From Flavobacterium aeripolare (GTDB lineage: Bacteria > Bacteroidota > Bacteroidia > Flavobacteriales > Flavobacteriaceae): a DNA stretch of 64,000 bases. The notes under the pieces were generated by a model, which was not told where the DNA came from, did not search any database, and saw only the letters and a list, made by a program, of their open reading frames with translations. Within the stretch, counting starts at the first letter, position 1. Every line of letters starts with the position of its first letter. Both the position numbers and the translations under genes were made by a program. Where the stretch lies: the NCBI RefSeq assembly GCF_013294025.1, contig NZ_JABSNL010000004.1, forward strand, positions 217,174 to 281,173, read 5' to 3'. This document shows positions 44,417-52,785 of the stretch, piece by piece.

Positions 44417-46828
44417 TTAATTTTTCAATCGATTATAATCTATAAAATAACGTACACTTATTGATAAGATATTCGTTTGATTTGTGCCGAAGAGATTTTT
44501 AAGATTTTGGCTTATATTTCTCTCAACTACATTAGCGCTTTCCTGTGAATAATTACGGTATAAAATTGATAATTCACTACCGGGAGCAAACCACCATGAA
44601 TAAGATAAATCAGCATTGAATGAATTAAAATTTCTATTTTTATTCAAGTTAAATGTAGGGTCTGCAATAACAGTTCCGTCGTCTTGTAAGCTCCAGAAGC
44701 GTTTGTTATCTGAGTAAGACCAGTAATAGCGTGCGGTTAAATTAATGGTCATTTTCTTGTTGATAGCGTATTTTCCGGTAAGGTCATTTTGCAATATCTC
44801 TCGGTCTCTTTGACCAATTACAATTCCAGTATCATCAAAACCTACCCATCCACGATCATTTTTTCTTTTGGAGTAATCCATAACAAAATAGAGAGAAAAT
44901 TTATCGTTAAAACGGTACTTGGGACCTAAAGCAAGGCCGTAAGTAATGCGGTCATCTTGATCGTAAACTGCAATGCTAGGAGTAAAGTCAAATGTAAAGG
45001 CGTTGTTACGGTTGAACTCCATACCAAAATAGGAAGAAAGACGTTTTGGGATTTGTAAATACCTTCCAACTACACGTGGCTCATAGAAATCGTAGGTTTC
45101 AAATGGGTTAAGCACAAGTGCAAATTCCATGTAGTGATTTTTTTTAGTACGTGCTTTAATTAAAGTTTTGTACCATCCTTCTTGCATTTTTCCCGTTGTA
45201 TTTTGCAATTCTAGGTTGAGTTCTTGTTCTATTTTAAAGGTATTGAAATATTTTGTAGGGTTCAAAATGCGGTAGCTACCGTTTACTAATGCGTTGTGGT
45301 AATTAGTGTAAAAAACTAAACCTAAATCGTTTATATCGTAATTGCTCGAAATGTATTTTCCAGACACCGTGTAGCGATACTGTCCGCTTGTTTTTGCAAA
45401 GTTTAATGCTGTTTTAAAACCATCATAGTCTTCAACATCGTTTACAGTACTGTATTTAAAGTCACCATATAAATTGTACGTATTGGCTTTTGTACTTAAA
45501 TCAAAAACTAAGGCAGAAGCATTTGCATCTCTAAAGTCTCCATTACGAGTGGTATTTGCATTAACAAATGAAACAGATGAGTTGCCATTAAAACGCTGGT
45601 CAAGAACGATTAAATTGTAATTAGCTAGTGGCTCTATAACTTCTTTTCGGCTACTAGTTTGTGCAATATCTGACGCATCTACTGTTGTGCCTTCGATGGT
45701 AGCATAAGTCTTTTTTGTAACGGCATTTAAAAAGCCTATTCCAAGCCCTTTCTCTGTTCGCCCTGATACTTTTACCGCATTTAATAGATTTACAGTACTT
45801 GGATACTCTGTAATTTGTTCGTTTTCTGCAACGACAGGTTCCCTAGTAGGAAAACCACCAATACGTCTAGAATAGAATAAATTACCTATGTTGAATAAGT
45901 TTGTTCCTTCCGTAAAAAACGGGCGGTTCTCCTCTAATTTTTGTTCGAAAGGATCTAGATATAAAATTGCGTTATCAAATTTAGTTTGTCCAAAATCAGG
46001 AATTAATATGGCGTCTAAAGTGAAAGAATCGTTGATCCCGTATTTAATGTCAAGACCCGCTTTAAAAGTTCGATCAGAGGTTATATCGTCCTGCTGATAG
46101 TAAGTAGAAGTGTATGGTATAAAGAATAGTCGGGTAGGAGGTTTGATGTTTTCGATCCCTTCTAAAATTCCAGCCTGTGTTAAGACAGCGCCTATTTTTG
46201 TATCTACGTGGTTCCAAGTGTAGGTTTGTATGTCTCGTTTAATTTCTCTTTTAAAGTTGATACCCCATACTTGTTTATCGGCTTTTGAAAAGCGCAAAGC
46301 TGCATACGGAATTTTCATTTCGACAACCCAACCATAATCGGTAATGGCTACTTTGCTATCCCAGATAGCGTCCCAAGAGTAATCTTCTTCAGCCTCGGTG
46401 GCGATACAGTCCATTTGTACTCCAGCAGCACTCACGTAAAAGCGAAAATCCTGCTGACCGTCATTATATCCATTAATATTTACCGAAAAATGATCAGAAA
46501 CCCCAAAGACATCACGGTTGGTAATTTCTCTTTGAATCTTAGTAGGTTCGTTATCATAAAGTGTGGCTAGAATATAAATTGCATCATTATCATAAGATAC
46601 TTTTACTTCTGTTTTCCTGTCTTCGCTAATGGGTTTACCGTTATCTGGGTCAAACATAATGAAGTTTGAAGCGATATTTTTGTTCTCAGTCCAGCTTAAA
46701 TCGTCTGGTTTTCCGTCGATTACAATTCCTTTTGCGTTAAAGTTTGCTTTTAAGGTCTTTTTTTGTGAAAAACTGTTAATTGTGGTAAATAATGCAACAA
46801 AAATAAGAATTCGGTAATATTTATACAT
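44417..46828 (-). CDS. DUF5916 outer-membrane protein with CBM9-like domain (paralogue B)
   Basis: This 803-residue protein has the same layout as its neighbour. It has a signal peptide (MYKYYRILIFVALFTTINSFSQ) and the CBM9-like head (IVIDGKPDDLSWTENKNIASNFIMFDPDNGK, GWVVEMKIPYAALRFSK). DUF5916 hallmark segments are NIKPPTRLFFIPYTSTYY, DIKYGINDSFTLDAILIPDFGQTKFD and FFTEGTNLFNIGNLFYSRRIGG. ATG at 46828 was chosen because it starts the signal peptide; an earlier in-frame start adds 35 residues that would cover the promoter. It has its own perfect promoter. Confidence 0.86.
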   Translation of the reverse strand: MYKYYRILIFVALFTTINSFSQKKTLKANFNAKGIVIDGKPDDLSWTENKNIASNFIMFDPDNGKPISEDRKTEVKVSYDNDAIYILATLYDNEPTKIQREITNRDVFGVSDHFSVNINGYNDGQQDFRFYVSAAGVQMDCIATEAEEDYSWDAIWDSKVAITDYGWVVEMKIPYAALRFSKADKQVWGINFKREIKRDIQTYTWNHVDTKIGAVLTQAGILEGIENIKPPTRLFFIPYTSTYYQQDDITSDRTFKAGLDIKYGINDSFTLDAILIPDFGQTKFDNAILYLDPFEQKLEENRPFFTEGTNLFNIGNLFYSRRIGGFPTREPVVAENEQITEYPSTVNLLNAVKVSGRTEKGLGIGFLNAVTKKTYATIEGTTVDASDIAQTSSRKEVIEPLANYNLIVLDQRFNGNSSVSFVNANTTRNGDFRDANASALVFDLSTKANTYNLYGDFKYSTVNDVEDYDGFKTALNFAKTSGQYRYTVSGKYISSNYDINDLGLVFYTNYHNALVNGSYRILNPTKYFNTFKIEQELNLELQNTTGKMQEGWYKTLIKARTKKNHYMEFALVLNPFETYDFYEPRVVGRYLQIPKRLSSYFGMEFNRNNAFTFDFTPSIAVYDQDDRITYGLALGPKYRFNDKFSLYFVMDYSKRKNDRGWVGFDDTGIVIGQRDREILQNDLTGKYAINKKMTINLTARYYWSYSDNKRFWSLQDDGTVIADPTFNLNKNRNFNSFNADLSYSWWFAPGSELSILYRNYSQESANVVERNISQNLKNLFGTNQTNILSISVRYFIDYNRLKN

Positions 46829-46849
46829 GAAATTTTGATTTGGGTTGAA

Positions 46850-46879
46850 CAAAAATAGCTTAATTAACTTCATGTGCAA
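46850..46879 (-). promoter_or_regulatory. Promoter of the DUF5916 paralogue B gene
   Basis: On the minus strand, TTG (46879-46877), 19 bases, then TATTTTTG (46857-46850) matches the Bacteroidetes consensus exactly and lies 21 bases before the chosen ATG. This also supports the shorter start. Confidence 0.72.
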
Positions 46880-46940
46880 GAGAAATCTGAGCTCCAAAAT
46901 GTTAATTTTAGTATGTTTAAGGTAGTAACACAATTTTTTT

Positions 46941-46984
46941 TAACATATAATGTTATACTATTATGCAGATATGTTATAGTTTTG
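46941..46984 (+). promoter_or_regulatory. Possible regulated promoter of the L,D-transpeptidase gene
   Basis: TAACAT-ATA-ATGTTA is a perfect 6+3+6 palindrome (46941-46955). The half-site ATGTTA recurs at 46971-46976, 21 bases further, right before TAGTTTTG (46977-46984), which fits the -7 element. No TTG is present at the right distance. Confidence 0.4.
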
Positions 46985-47020
46985 CAATCCCCAATCTAAT
47001 ATTTAAACACATTAACATCA

Positions 47021-47746
47021 ATGAATTATAAGTTTTTTACCCCTGTGATTTTGGCGGCTATAGTAGCTTTCAGTTTTAGTTCTTTTGATACAAATACTAC
47101 TGTGGTTTCTAAACCTAAAGTTATTGCTGCCGTAATAGAAAAAAAAGTCATCACTAGTGAAGAAGCGGTCTACGAAAAATTAGACGCTAATAATTTTTCT
47201 TTACCACAAGTAGAGGTCTTTACAGAAGCATTAAAAGGATTTCAACATTTAAAGGAAAAAGGATTAATAAGTAAAAACATCCTTACCGTTATTGATTTCA
47301 GTATGTCGTCTAATTTAAACCGCCTGTGGGTTATTGATTTAAACACAAACAGTGTTTTATTTAATACGCTAGTTGCACACGGTAAGAATACAGGCGATGA
47401 GTTTGCTAATAGTTTTTCAAATGTGTCTTCCTCTTTTAAAAGCAGTTTAGGTTTCTATGCTACCGGTGAAATATATGTGGGTAAACATGGGAAATCATTG
47501 CGATTAGACGGTTTAGAAAAAGGAATTAATAGCAATGCAAGAGAGCGTGCGGTAGTTATTCACGGTGCTGATTACGTTTCTCAAAATTTTATTAAAAACA
47601 ATAGTCGATTAGGTAGAAGTTTAGGATGTCCAGCAATACCAGTCGCACTAACAAACGATATCATTCAAACAATAAAAGACAAGTCATGCTTGTTTATATA
47701 TTATCCTTCTAATGGATATAGGGTAAGCTCTAAATTAGTCTCTTAA
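47021..47746 (+). CDS. Murein L,D-transpeptidase catalytic-domain protein (YkuD_2 type)
   Basis: This 241-residue protein has an N-terminal hydrophobic segment (FFTPVILAAIVAFSFSSF) serving as signal peptide or anchor. The C-terminal half carries VVIHGADYVS (catalytic His) and GRSLGCPAIPVA (nucleophile Cys), the PF13645 hallmarks. It would act in the periplasm on peptidoglycan stem peptides. Whether it makes cross-links or attaches proteins is unknown. It is monocistronic, with a strong terminator. Confidence 0.87.
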   Translation: MNYKFFTPVILAAIVAFSFSSFDTNTTVVSKPKVIAAVIEKKVITSEEAVYEKLDANNFSLPQVEVFTEALKGFQHLKEKGLISKNILTVIDFSMSSNLNRLWVIDLNTNSVLFNTLVAHGKNTGDEFANSFSNVSSSFKSSLGFYATGEIYVGKHGKSLRLDGLEKGINSNARERAVVIHGADYVSQNFIKNNSRLGRSLGCPAIPVALTNDIIQTIKDKSCLFIYYPSNGYRVSSKLVS

Positions 47747-47770
47747 TACATCTTATTGTTCAAGAATAGT

Positions 47771-47807
47771 AAAAGCCAGTCATTGTTAAATAATGACTGG
47801 CTTTTTT
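47771..47807 (+). terminator. Terminator after the L,D-transpeptidase gene
   Basis: AAAAGCCAGTCATT pairs with AATGACTGGCTTTT around GTTAAAT, then a T run. Confidence 0.9.
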
Positions 47808-48016
47808 ATGTTTATAATATTTAGATACTGTCGAAAAGGCGCATGGACCGCATCTTCATTTATTATTAACTAGCGTATACTTGCTAATGGCGGTTAAATG
47901 GTAGTTGTTGCTGTAGATTGATTAGAAAATATAAAAAAAAGAATCTCCGTAATGAATTAGTTTTAAAATGGTTAGAAATTAATGTGGATTTTAAGTCATT
48001 TTTTTTCAAATAAAAC

Positions 48017-48048
48017 TTGTTTTGAACTGTTTTTATTCTCTATATTTG
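48017..48048 (+). promoter_or_regulatory. Promoter of tRNA-Gly(UCC) copy 1
   Basis: TTG (48017-48019), 21 bases, then TATATTTG (48041-48048), 12 bases before the tRNA. The same -7 and spacer length occur before copy 2. Confidence 0.6.
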
Positions 48049-48060
48049 CACCACAGTAAT

Positions 48061-48133
<73 letters not shown>

Positions 48134-48136
48134 CTA

Positions 48137-48164
48137 GAATCCGAAACAGAAATGTTTCGGATTC
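48137..48164 (+). terminator. Hairpin after tRNA-Gly copy 1
   Basis: GAATCCGAAAC pairs with GTTTCGGATTC. It has a short T-rich tail, probably a terminator or processing hairpin. Confidence 0.65.
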
Positions 48165-48217
48165 CTTATTTATAGAAGGTGTTGTGTAATTTTTACTTTA
48201 TTTTTTGTCAAAAATAT

Positions 48218-48249
48218 TTGCTTTAAAATAAAATTATTTTTTATATTTG
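48218..48249 (+). promoter_or_regulatory. Promoter of tRNA-Gly(UCC) copy 2
   Basis: TTG (48218-48220), 21 bases, then TATATTTG (48242-48249), 12 bases before the tRNA. Confidence 0.6.
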
Positions 48250-48261
48250 CACCCAGTTAAT

Positions 48262-48334
<73 letters not shown>

Positions 48335-48340
48335 CTTTAA

Positions 48341-48377
48341 AAAAAAGCCGAAACATTTATTTGTTTCGGCTTTTTTT
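48341..48377. terminator. Bidirectional terminator between tRNA-Gly copy 2 and pepE
   Basis: AAAAAAGCCGAAACA pairs with TGTTTCGGCTTTTTT, with T runs on both strands. It serves the tRNA and the convergent peptidase gene. Confidence 0.9.
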
Positions 48378-49083
48378 ATTTTAAGTCACTAATGTCTGTA
48401 TTGTCTTCGATTTCGAGAGGCGCTTCGTTTGCAATAAACAGCCTCGCTTGCAATCCTCCTTTTATAGTAATCGTGTTGTCTCTTACTTCAAGCCAGCTAC
48501 CTTCTCTAAGTCCCAATACCGGAATATTATTAAACGAATGAAACTCTTTTAATCTCGTTTCACGCGTCTCTCCCATGTGTTTAGAGTTCGTGTCAGGATC
48601 AAGATAATGGGCGTTAATATTAAAAGGAATTACCGCTAATGTTTGAAAGCTTGGAGGGTAAATAATAGGCATGTCATTTGTATTTTGCATGCTTAATCCA
48701 CATATTACACTTCCTGCACTTGTTCCTAAATAAGGTGTTCCATTTTTTATAGCATTTGCTAGTGTACTCATTATTTTATTCTGGTACAATTGTGTCACTA
48801 ATAAAAACGTGTTTCCTCCTCCTGTGAAGATTGCTTCGGCATCTTTTATAGCTGCTTCGGCATCTTCAAATTCATGTATTCCTTTTACTGCAATATTTAT
48901 CTTGGCAAAAGCCTGAGCTGCTTTGGCAGTGTATTCATCGTGCGTGATGCCACTAGGTCTAGCGTAAGGAATGAATAGAATAGTCTCACAGTTTCTAAAA
49001 TGCACTTTTAATTCATCTAATAGATATTCTAAGTAGCTACCGCCATGAATGGTTGAGGTACTCGCAATAATTATGTTTTTCAT
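48376..49083 (-). CDS. pepE: Dipeptidase E (peptidase family S51)
   Basis: This 235-residue cytoplasmic serine peptidase acts on Asp-X dipeptides. The nucleophile Ser is in LGTSAGSVICGLSM, within the S51 motif GTSAG. IFTGGGNTFLLVTQLY, NAHYLDPD and LREGSWLEV are also characteristic. The length matches E. coli PepE. It is convergent with the tRNA genes and divergent from the following secreted-protein cluster. Confidence 0.92.
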   Translation of the reverse strand: MKNIIIASTSTIHGGSYLEYLLDELKVHFRNCETILFIPYARPSGITHDEYTAKAAQAFAKINIAVKGIHEFEDAEAAIKDAEAIFTGGGNTFLLVTQLYQNKIMSTLANAIKNGTPYLGTSAGSVICGLSMQNTNDMPIIYPPSFQTLAVIPFNINAHYLDPDTNSKHMGETRETRLKEFHSFNNIPVLGLREGSWLEVRDNTITIKGGLQARLFIANEAPLEIEDNTDISDLK

Positions 49084-49241
49084 TTCATTTGTAATTTAAT
49101 ATGTCTAAAGGTAGGTAATCAAACCTTAAATTGAAAAGCGAATATTTTTTTATTAACATTATTTTACCAAGCCTTTAGTAATTAATTTAGAATACAATAG
49201 GATACTTTTACTGCAAATGTTAAATAATTTCAATAAGAAGT

Positions 49242-50012
49242 ATGGTTAAGTTAAGTGTTGTGTTTTTTCTTTTATTAACGATAACTTCCTTTGGGCAGAG
49301 TGTAGATAATGGTGTTATAAAAGGTACTGTGATTGATGGTTACTCAGGAGTCGCGGGGATATATGTTATAAATGTGCAGACAGAAGCGGCTGCAATAACG
49401 GCAAACGATGGTAGTTTTACAGTTGCGGCAAAGATGGGTGAAACGATTCTATTTGCAGGTATGCAGTATAAGTCTATTCGAGTATTACTTACAGATACAC
49501 TTTTTAGAAACGGACAATTAGAACAACGCCTGTATCCTATTATGAATGAACTTAACGAAGTGGTGATTAAAAGATACGACCATATTAATGCGGTAGATTT
49601 AGGTCTTGTTTCTGCTGGACAAAGAAAGTATTCTGTAGCAGAGCGTAGGCTAGAGGGTGCTTCTGCTTTGAACCCGAGTGCTAGTGCAGACGGAAGTGGA
49701 ATGGCGGGAGGTTCTGTATCTGCAGATCCTATATTTAATATGTTTTCTGGTCGAACAGCGATGTTGAAGAAAGAGCTGGTTAACGAGAAAAAAGAAGTTT
49801 TTAGAAGGCAGCTTGAAAGAATGTTTAGTGAGAGTTATATAAAAAATAAGCTTCAAATCCCTGCTGATTACGTTAAAGGATTTGAATATTATGCCGTTGA
49901 TAATGATAGATTTACAAAGATATTAGAAGGAAAAAATCGTGTAACAATCGAGTTTTTATTAAGTGAATTAGCAACTAAATATAAAGTAATTATTGCGGGT
50001 CAAACCAAATAA
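49242..50012 (+). CDS. Secreted protein with carboxypeptidase-regulatory-like domain (paralogue 1)
   Basis: This 256-residue protein has a signal peptide (MVKLSVVFFLLLTITSFGQ) and a CarboxypepD_reg-like beta sandwich (about 24-105; IKGTVIDGYSGVAGIYVINVQT..ITANDGSFTVAAKMGETILFAGMQYK). A C-terminal module contains GLVSAGQRKYSVAERRLEG, FNMFSGRTAMLKKELVNEKK and YVKGFEYYAVDND. The same module recurs in the next two genes. The function is unknown; the fold suggests adhesion or a periplasmic accessory role. It heads a run of overlapping genes that ends with DUF6702. Confidence 0.8.
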   Translation: MVKLSVVFFLLLTITSFGQSVDNGVIKGTVIDGYSGVAGIYVINVQTEAAAITANDGSFTVAAKMGETILFAGMQYKSIRVLLTDTLFRNGQLEQRLYPIMNELNEVVIKRYDHINAVDLGLVSAGQRKYSVAERRLEGASALNPSASADGSGMAGGSVSADPIFNMFSGRTAMLKKELVNEKKEVFRRQLERMFSESYIKNKLQIPADYVKGFEYYAVDNDRFTKILEGKNRVTIEFLLSELATKYKVIIAGQTK

Positions 50013-50013
50013 T

Positions 50014-50764
50014 ATAACCATTTTAGTTTTGCTTATTTCGCACATCACCTTGAGTCAAGTAAAGCAGAGAACGATGCTTAAAGGTGTTGTTGTGGTAGAT
50101 AATGGTTATAAACAAGCAGTAAGAATCGTTAATGTCACACAAAGGTAAAATACGTATTGTGATAACCAAGGAGTTTTTGCTATAGCTGCTCAATCAGGAG
50201 ATTTGGTTGTTTTCAGTGGTGGTAATATTCAAGATTATGATTACAAAGTGCCAGATAAATTTGACGCTTCTGATTTTATTTCGATAAAAATGACTTCAAA
50301 AGCTACTGTGTTAAATGAGGGTTGTGGTTACAAATCATAATGTGATAGATGAGGTGTCACTTGGAATTGTTTCAAAAGATCAAATAAAATATACCCAAGC
50401 AGAAAGACGGTTGCAAACTACAGGAGATTTCAAACCTATTGTGTTACTTGGTTTAATAGGTGGATCAATGCCTTTAGACCCTTTGATAAATAAAATAAAC
50501 GGCCGCACTAAGCGCGTGAAAAAGCAAATAGTAGCGGAGAAAAAAGGTAGTAATATTGAGAAGTTAAGTAGTTATTATAATGACAGTTTCTTTACTGCTC
50601 AATTGGGGATTTGCGCAGAGTATGTTTCGGGATTCAAGGTTTATGTTATTGAAAACAATACATTTGCTAAAGAATTAGAAAAAGGAGAGACGGCAATGCT
50701 GCGATTTATGATCATAGACTTGGCAAACAAATACAAACAAAATATTTCTTGTGAGGATAAATAA
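50014..50764 (+). pseudogene. Decayed paralogue of the secreted regulatory-domain family
   Basis: This copy has two lesions. The frame from 50014 encodes a signal-like stretch (ITILVLLISHITLSQ) and the beta-sandwich part, but stops at TAA 50146-50148. The same frame then continues (YCDNQGVFAIAAQSGDLVVFSG), showing a premature stop. At the G triplet 50319-50321 one extra base shifts the frame, and the remainder (150 codons, ending at 50764) encodes the C-terminal module with KDQIKYTQAERRLQT and INGRTKRVKKQIVAEKK. No ATG, GTG or TTG sits at the expected start, so the start codon may also be lost. Confidence 0.75.
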
Positions 50765-51482
50765 TACGTTATTACTTTTTATATTATTGCTCTGTCAATC
50801 AATGTATAGTCAAGGAGACGGTTCTAGAACATTGAGAGGACGTATCATGGTTGATAGTGACTATATAGGACAAGTCAATATAGTTAATCAAACATTGAAT
50901 TTAAGCACCACTTCAAATGAGGTGGGGCAATTTAATATTGCGGTAAAAGAAGGCGATTTGCTAGTGTTTACTGCGGTAAATCTCGTAACTTTACGTAAAT
51001 ACATCAGTAAAGAGGATTTTTTATCAGGTTCAATACTTGTTGAAGCAAAGTACAATAGTATTGCATTAGACGAAGTGGTTATTAAAGAATCAAGCATTAC
51101 CGCAGAGAGTTTGGGTATTATTCCGGTGGGTCAAAAAAAGTACACACAAGCTGAGAGAAAATTGTATACCGCCACTTCTGGAGGAGGAATCGATGGTTTG
51201 CTGAACGCTATGTCTGGTCGAAAAACCATGCTTAAAAAAGTGGTGGTTATCGAGAAAAAGCAGGCAGCCTACGATCGTTTAATCTATATTTTTGAAGACG
51301 ATTTTTACACGGATAAACTAAAAATAGCAACCGACTATATCAGCGGTTTTCAATACTATTGTGTAGAAGACGATGAGTTTGTTGCAGCCATTGATTCAAA
51401 AAACAAGACATTAATCAAATTTCTAATAGTTATTCTAGCAGAAAAATATAAAAAAATAAATACAGATGAGAACGTTAATTAA
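50751..51482 (+). CDS. Secreted protein with carboxypeptidase-regulatory-like domain (paralogue 3)
   Basis: This 243-residue protein has a signal peptide (MRINNTLLLFILLLCQSMYSQ, start GTG at 50751) and the beta-sandwich domain with LRGRIMVDSDYIGQVNIVNQ and NEVGQFNIAVKEGDLLVF. The family C-terminal module follows (IIPVGQKKYTQAERKLYTA, NAMSGRKTMLKKVVVIEKK, YISGFQYYCVEDDEF). The GTG overlaps the pseudogene's stop by 14 bases, so translation was probably coupled. Weaker starts are possible, but only GTG gives the full signal peptide. Confidence 0.75.
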   Translation: MRINNTLLLFILLLCQSMYSQGDGSRTLRGRIMVDSDYIGQVNIVNQTLNLSTTSNEVGQFNIAVKEGDLLVFTAVNLVTLRKYISKEDFLSGSILVEAKYNSIALDEVVIKESSITAESLGIIPVGQKKYTQAERKLYTATSGGGIDGLLNAMSGRKTMLKKVVVIEKKQAAYDRLIYIFEDDFYTDKLKIATDYISGFQYYCVEDDEFVAAIDSKNKTLIKFLIVILAEKYKKINTDENVN

Positions 51483-52221
51483 AGTTATGATTTTAGTGTT
51501 CAGTTGCCAACTTGGTTTTGCGCAAGTGAACGGGCGTATGGAGTTGCACGGCCAGGTTAAAAATGATATTGTAAACTTAGATGGGGGGTATGTTATTAAT
51601 GTGACTGCTGCTACAAGATCGTTAATTGATTCTAAAGGTTTCTTTGATATTATGGCGCAGCTAGATGATGTGCTTATTGTTTCAAGTATGAGTTTTCAAC
51701 CTAAGAAAGTTGTTCTTACTAATGCTAATTTGCAAGAGCGGTTGTTTCAAATAAAGTTAGAGGTATTTAATAATGAGTTAAGTGAGGTTGTGGTTTCAAA
51801 TGGATTAAAAGTGCAATCTGTAAATCAGAATACGCAAGGCTATGTAGATAAAAAATATTTTGACGACGCGCAGTCAGCTCCTAAAAATCAGGTCATGACA
51901 AGAGATGGCCGCATCACTGATGGGTTTGATTTTGTACGCGTTTTTAAAGAAGTAAAAAAGATATTCAAGAAGCAGTCAAATGTAGATGATAAGGTCATGA
52001 ATGATGTTGCTTTTTCTGCTTATGTAAAAGCTAATTTTGATCCTATTTTTTTCGAAAGAGACCTAGATCTTAAAGCCGATGAAATTGATTTGTTTTTGCT
52101 TTTTGTAAGCGATGATGCTACTTCAAGAGAGTATCTTAAACCAGCGGATAAATTTTTATTGCTCGATTTTCTAGTGTCTAAAAACTCAGAATTCAAAAGA
52201 ATAACTACTTTTGGAAAATGA
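51466..52221 (+). CDS. Divergent secreted regulatory-domain paralogue (paralogue 4)
   Basis: This 251-residue protein has a signal peptide (MRTLIKVMILVFSCQLGFAQ) and a beta sandwich (LHGQVKNDIVNLDGGYVINVTAATRSLIDSKGFFDIMAQLDD). The C-terminal half differs from paralogues 1 and 3. It lacks the GQxKYxxAERxL motif and has DKKYFDDAQSAPK, then FVRVFKEVKKIFKKQ. It overlaps paralogue 3 by 17 bases and the DUF6702 gene by 4 bases (ATGA), so it is translationally coupled on both sides. Confidence 0.78.
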   Translation: MRTLIKVMILVFSCQLGFAQVNGRMELHGQVKNDIVNLDGGYVINVTAATRSLIDSKGFFDIMAQLDDVLIVSSMSFQPKKVVLTNANLQERLFQIKLEVFNNELSEVVVSNGLKVQSVNQNTQGYVDKKYFDDAQSAPKNQVMTRDGRITDGFDFVRVFKEVKKIFKKQSNVDDKVMNDVAFSAYVKANFDPIFFERDLDLKADEIDLFLLFVSDDATSREYLKPADKFLLLDFLVSKNSEFKRITTFGK

Positions 52222-52721
52222 AAAAAATAACCATTTGCATCTTAACGACTTTCTTTTTGTTTGCATTGACCTCATTTAGTGCGCATAAATTTTACATGGG
52301 AATTTACCAAATCAATTATGCACCAGAGAAAAAAATGCTCCAAATAACGACTAGAATATTTGTCGATGATTTGAATAAAGCTTTAGAGAAAAAATATAAA
52401 AAAGCAACCCATTTAGGTACGGCAAAGGAAACTGCTGAAGATGTTGTTCTAATGCAAAAATATCTAGCAGAGAAATTTAAAATTAAAGTAAATGGAACAG
52501 CTGTTACCATGAACTATTTGAGTAAGGAAATGGAGAGCGATGTAATTATATGTTATCTAAATGTACGTGGCATTTCAAAAGTAAAAACATTAGACACCTA
52601 CAATGCGGTTTTGATTGATTGGGACCAAGAGCAGCAAAACATTACACATTTTACGGGCTTTGGTGATAAAGAGAGCTTCTTATTTACAGAATCTGCAACA
52701 AATCATGTGTTAAAGTTTTAA
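52218..52721 (+). CDS. Secreted DUF6702 family protein
   Basis: This 167-residue protein has a signal peptide (MKKITICILTTFFLFALTSFSAH). AHKFYMGIYQINYAPEKKMLQITTRIFVDDLNKALEKKY is the DUF6702 signature. The rest is beta-rich, with a short FTGFGDKESFLFTESA tail. The family is found next to carboxypeptidase-regulatory-like and M1 peptidase genes in flavobacteria, and its function is unknown. It begins with an ATGA overlap with the previous gene and precedes the M1 peptidase by 64 bases. Confidence 0.8.
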   Translation: MKKITICILTTFFLFALTSFSAHKFYMGIYQINYAPEKKMLQITTRIFVDDLNKALEKKYKKATHLGTAKETAEDVVLMQKYLAEKFKIKVNGTAVTMNYLSKEMESDVIICYLNVRGISKVKTLDTYNAVLIDWDQEQQNITHFTGFGDKESFLFTESATNHVLKF

Positions 52722-52785
52722 ATGGTTGTTTAAGATTTGTTAAAATATGTTATTTTCACAATCTTAAATAACTTCAATTCTAACC

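Noticed and set aside
50315..50764. Independent gene of 149 codons
   Set aside because: It is the frame-shifted 3' part of a paralogue whose 5' part is readable just upstream in another frame; listed as a pseudogene.
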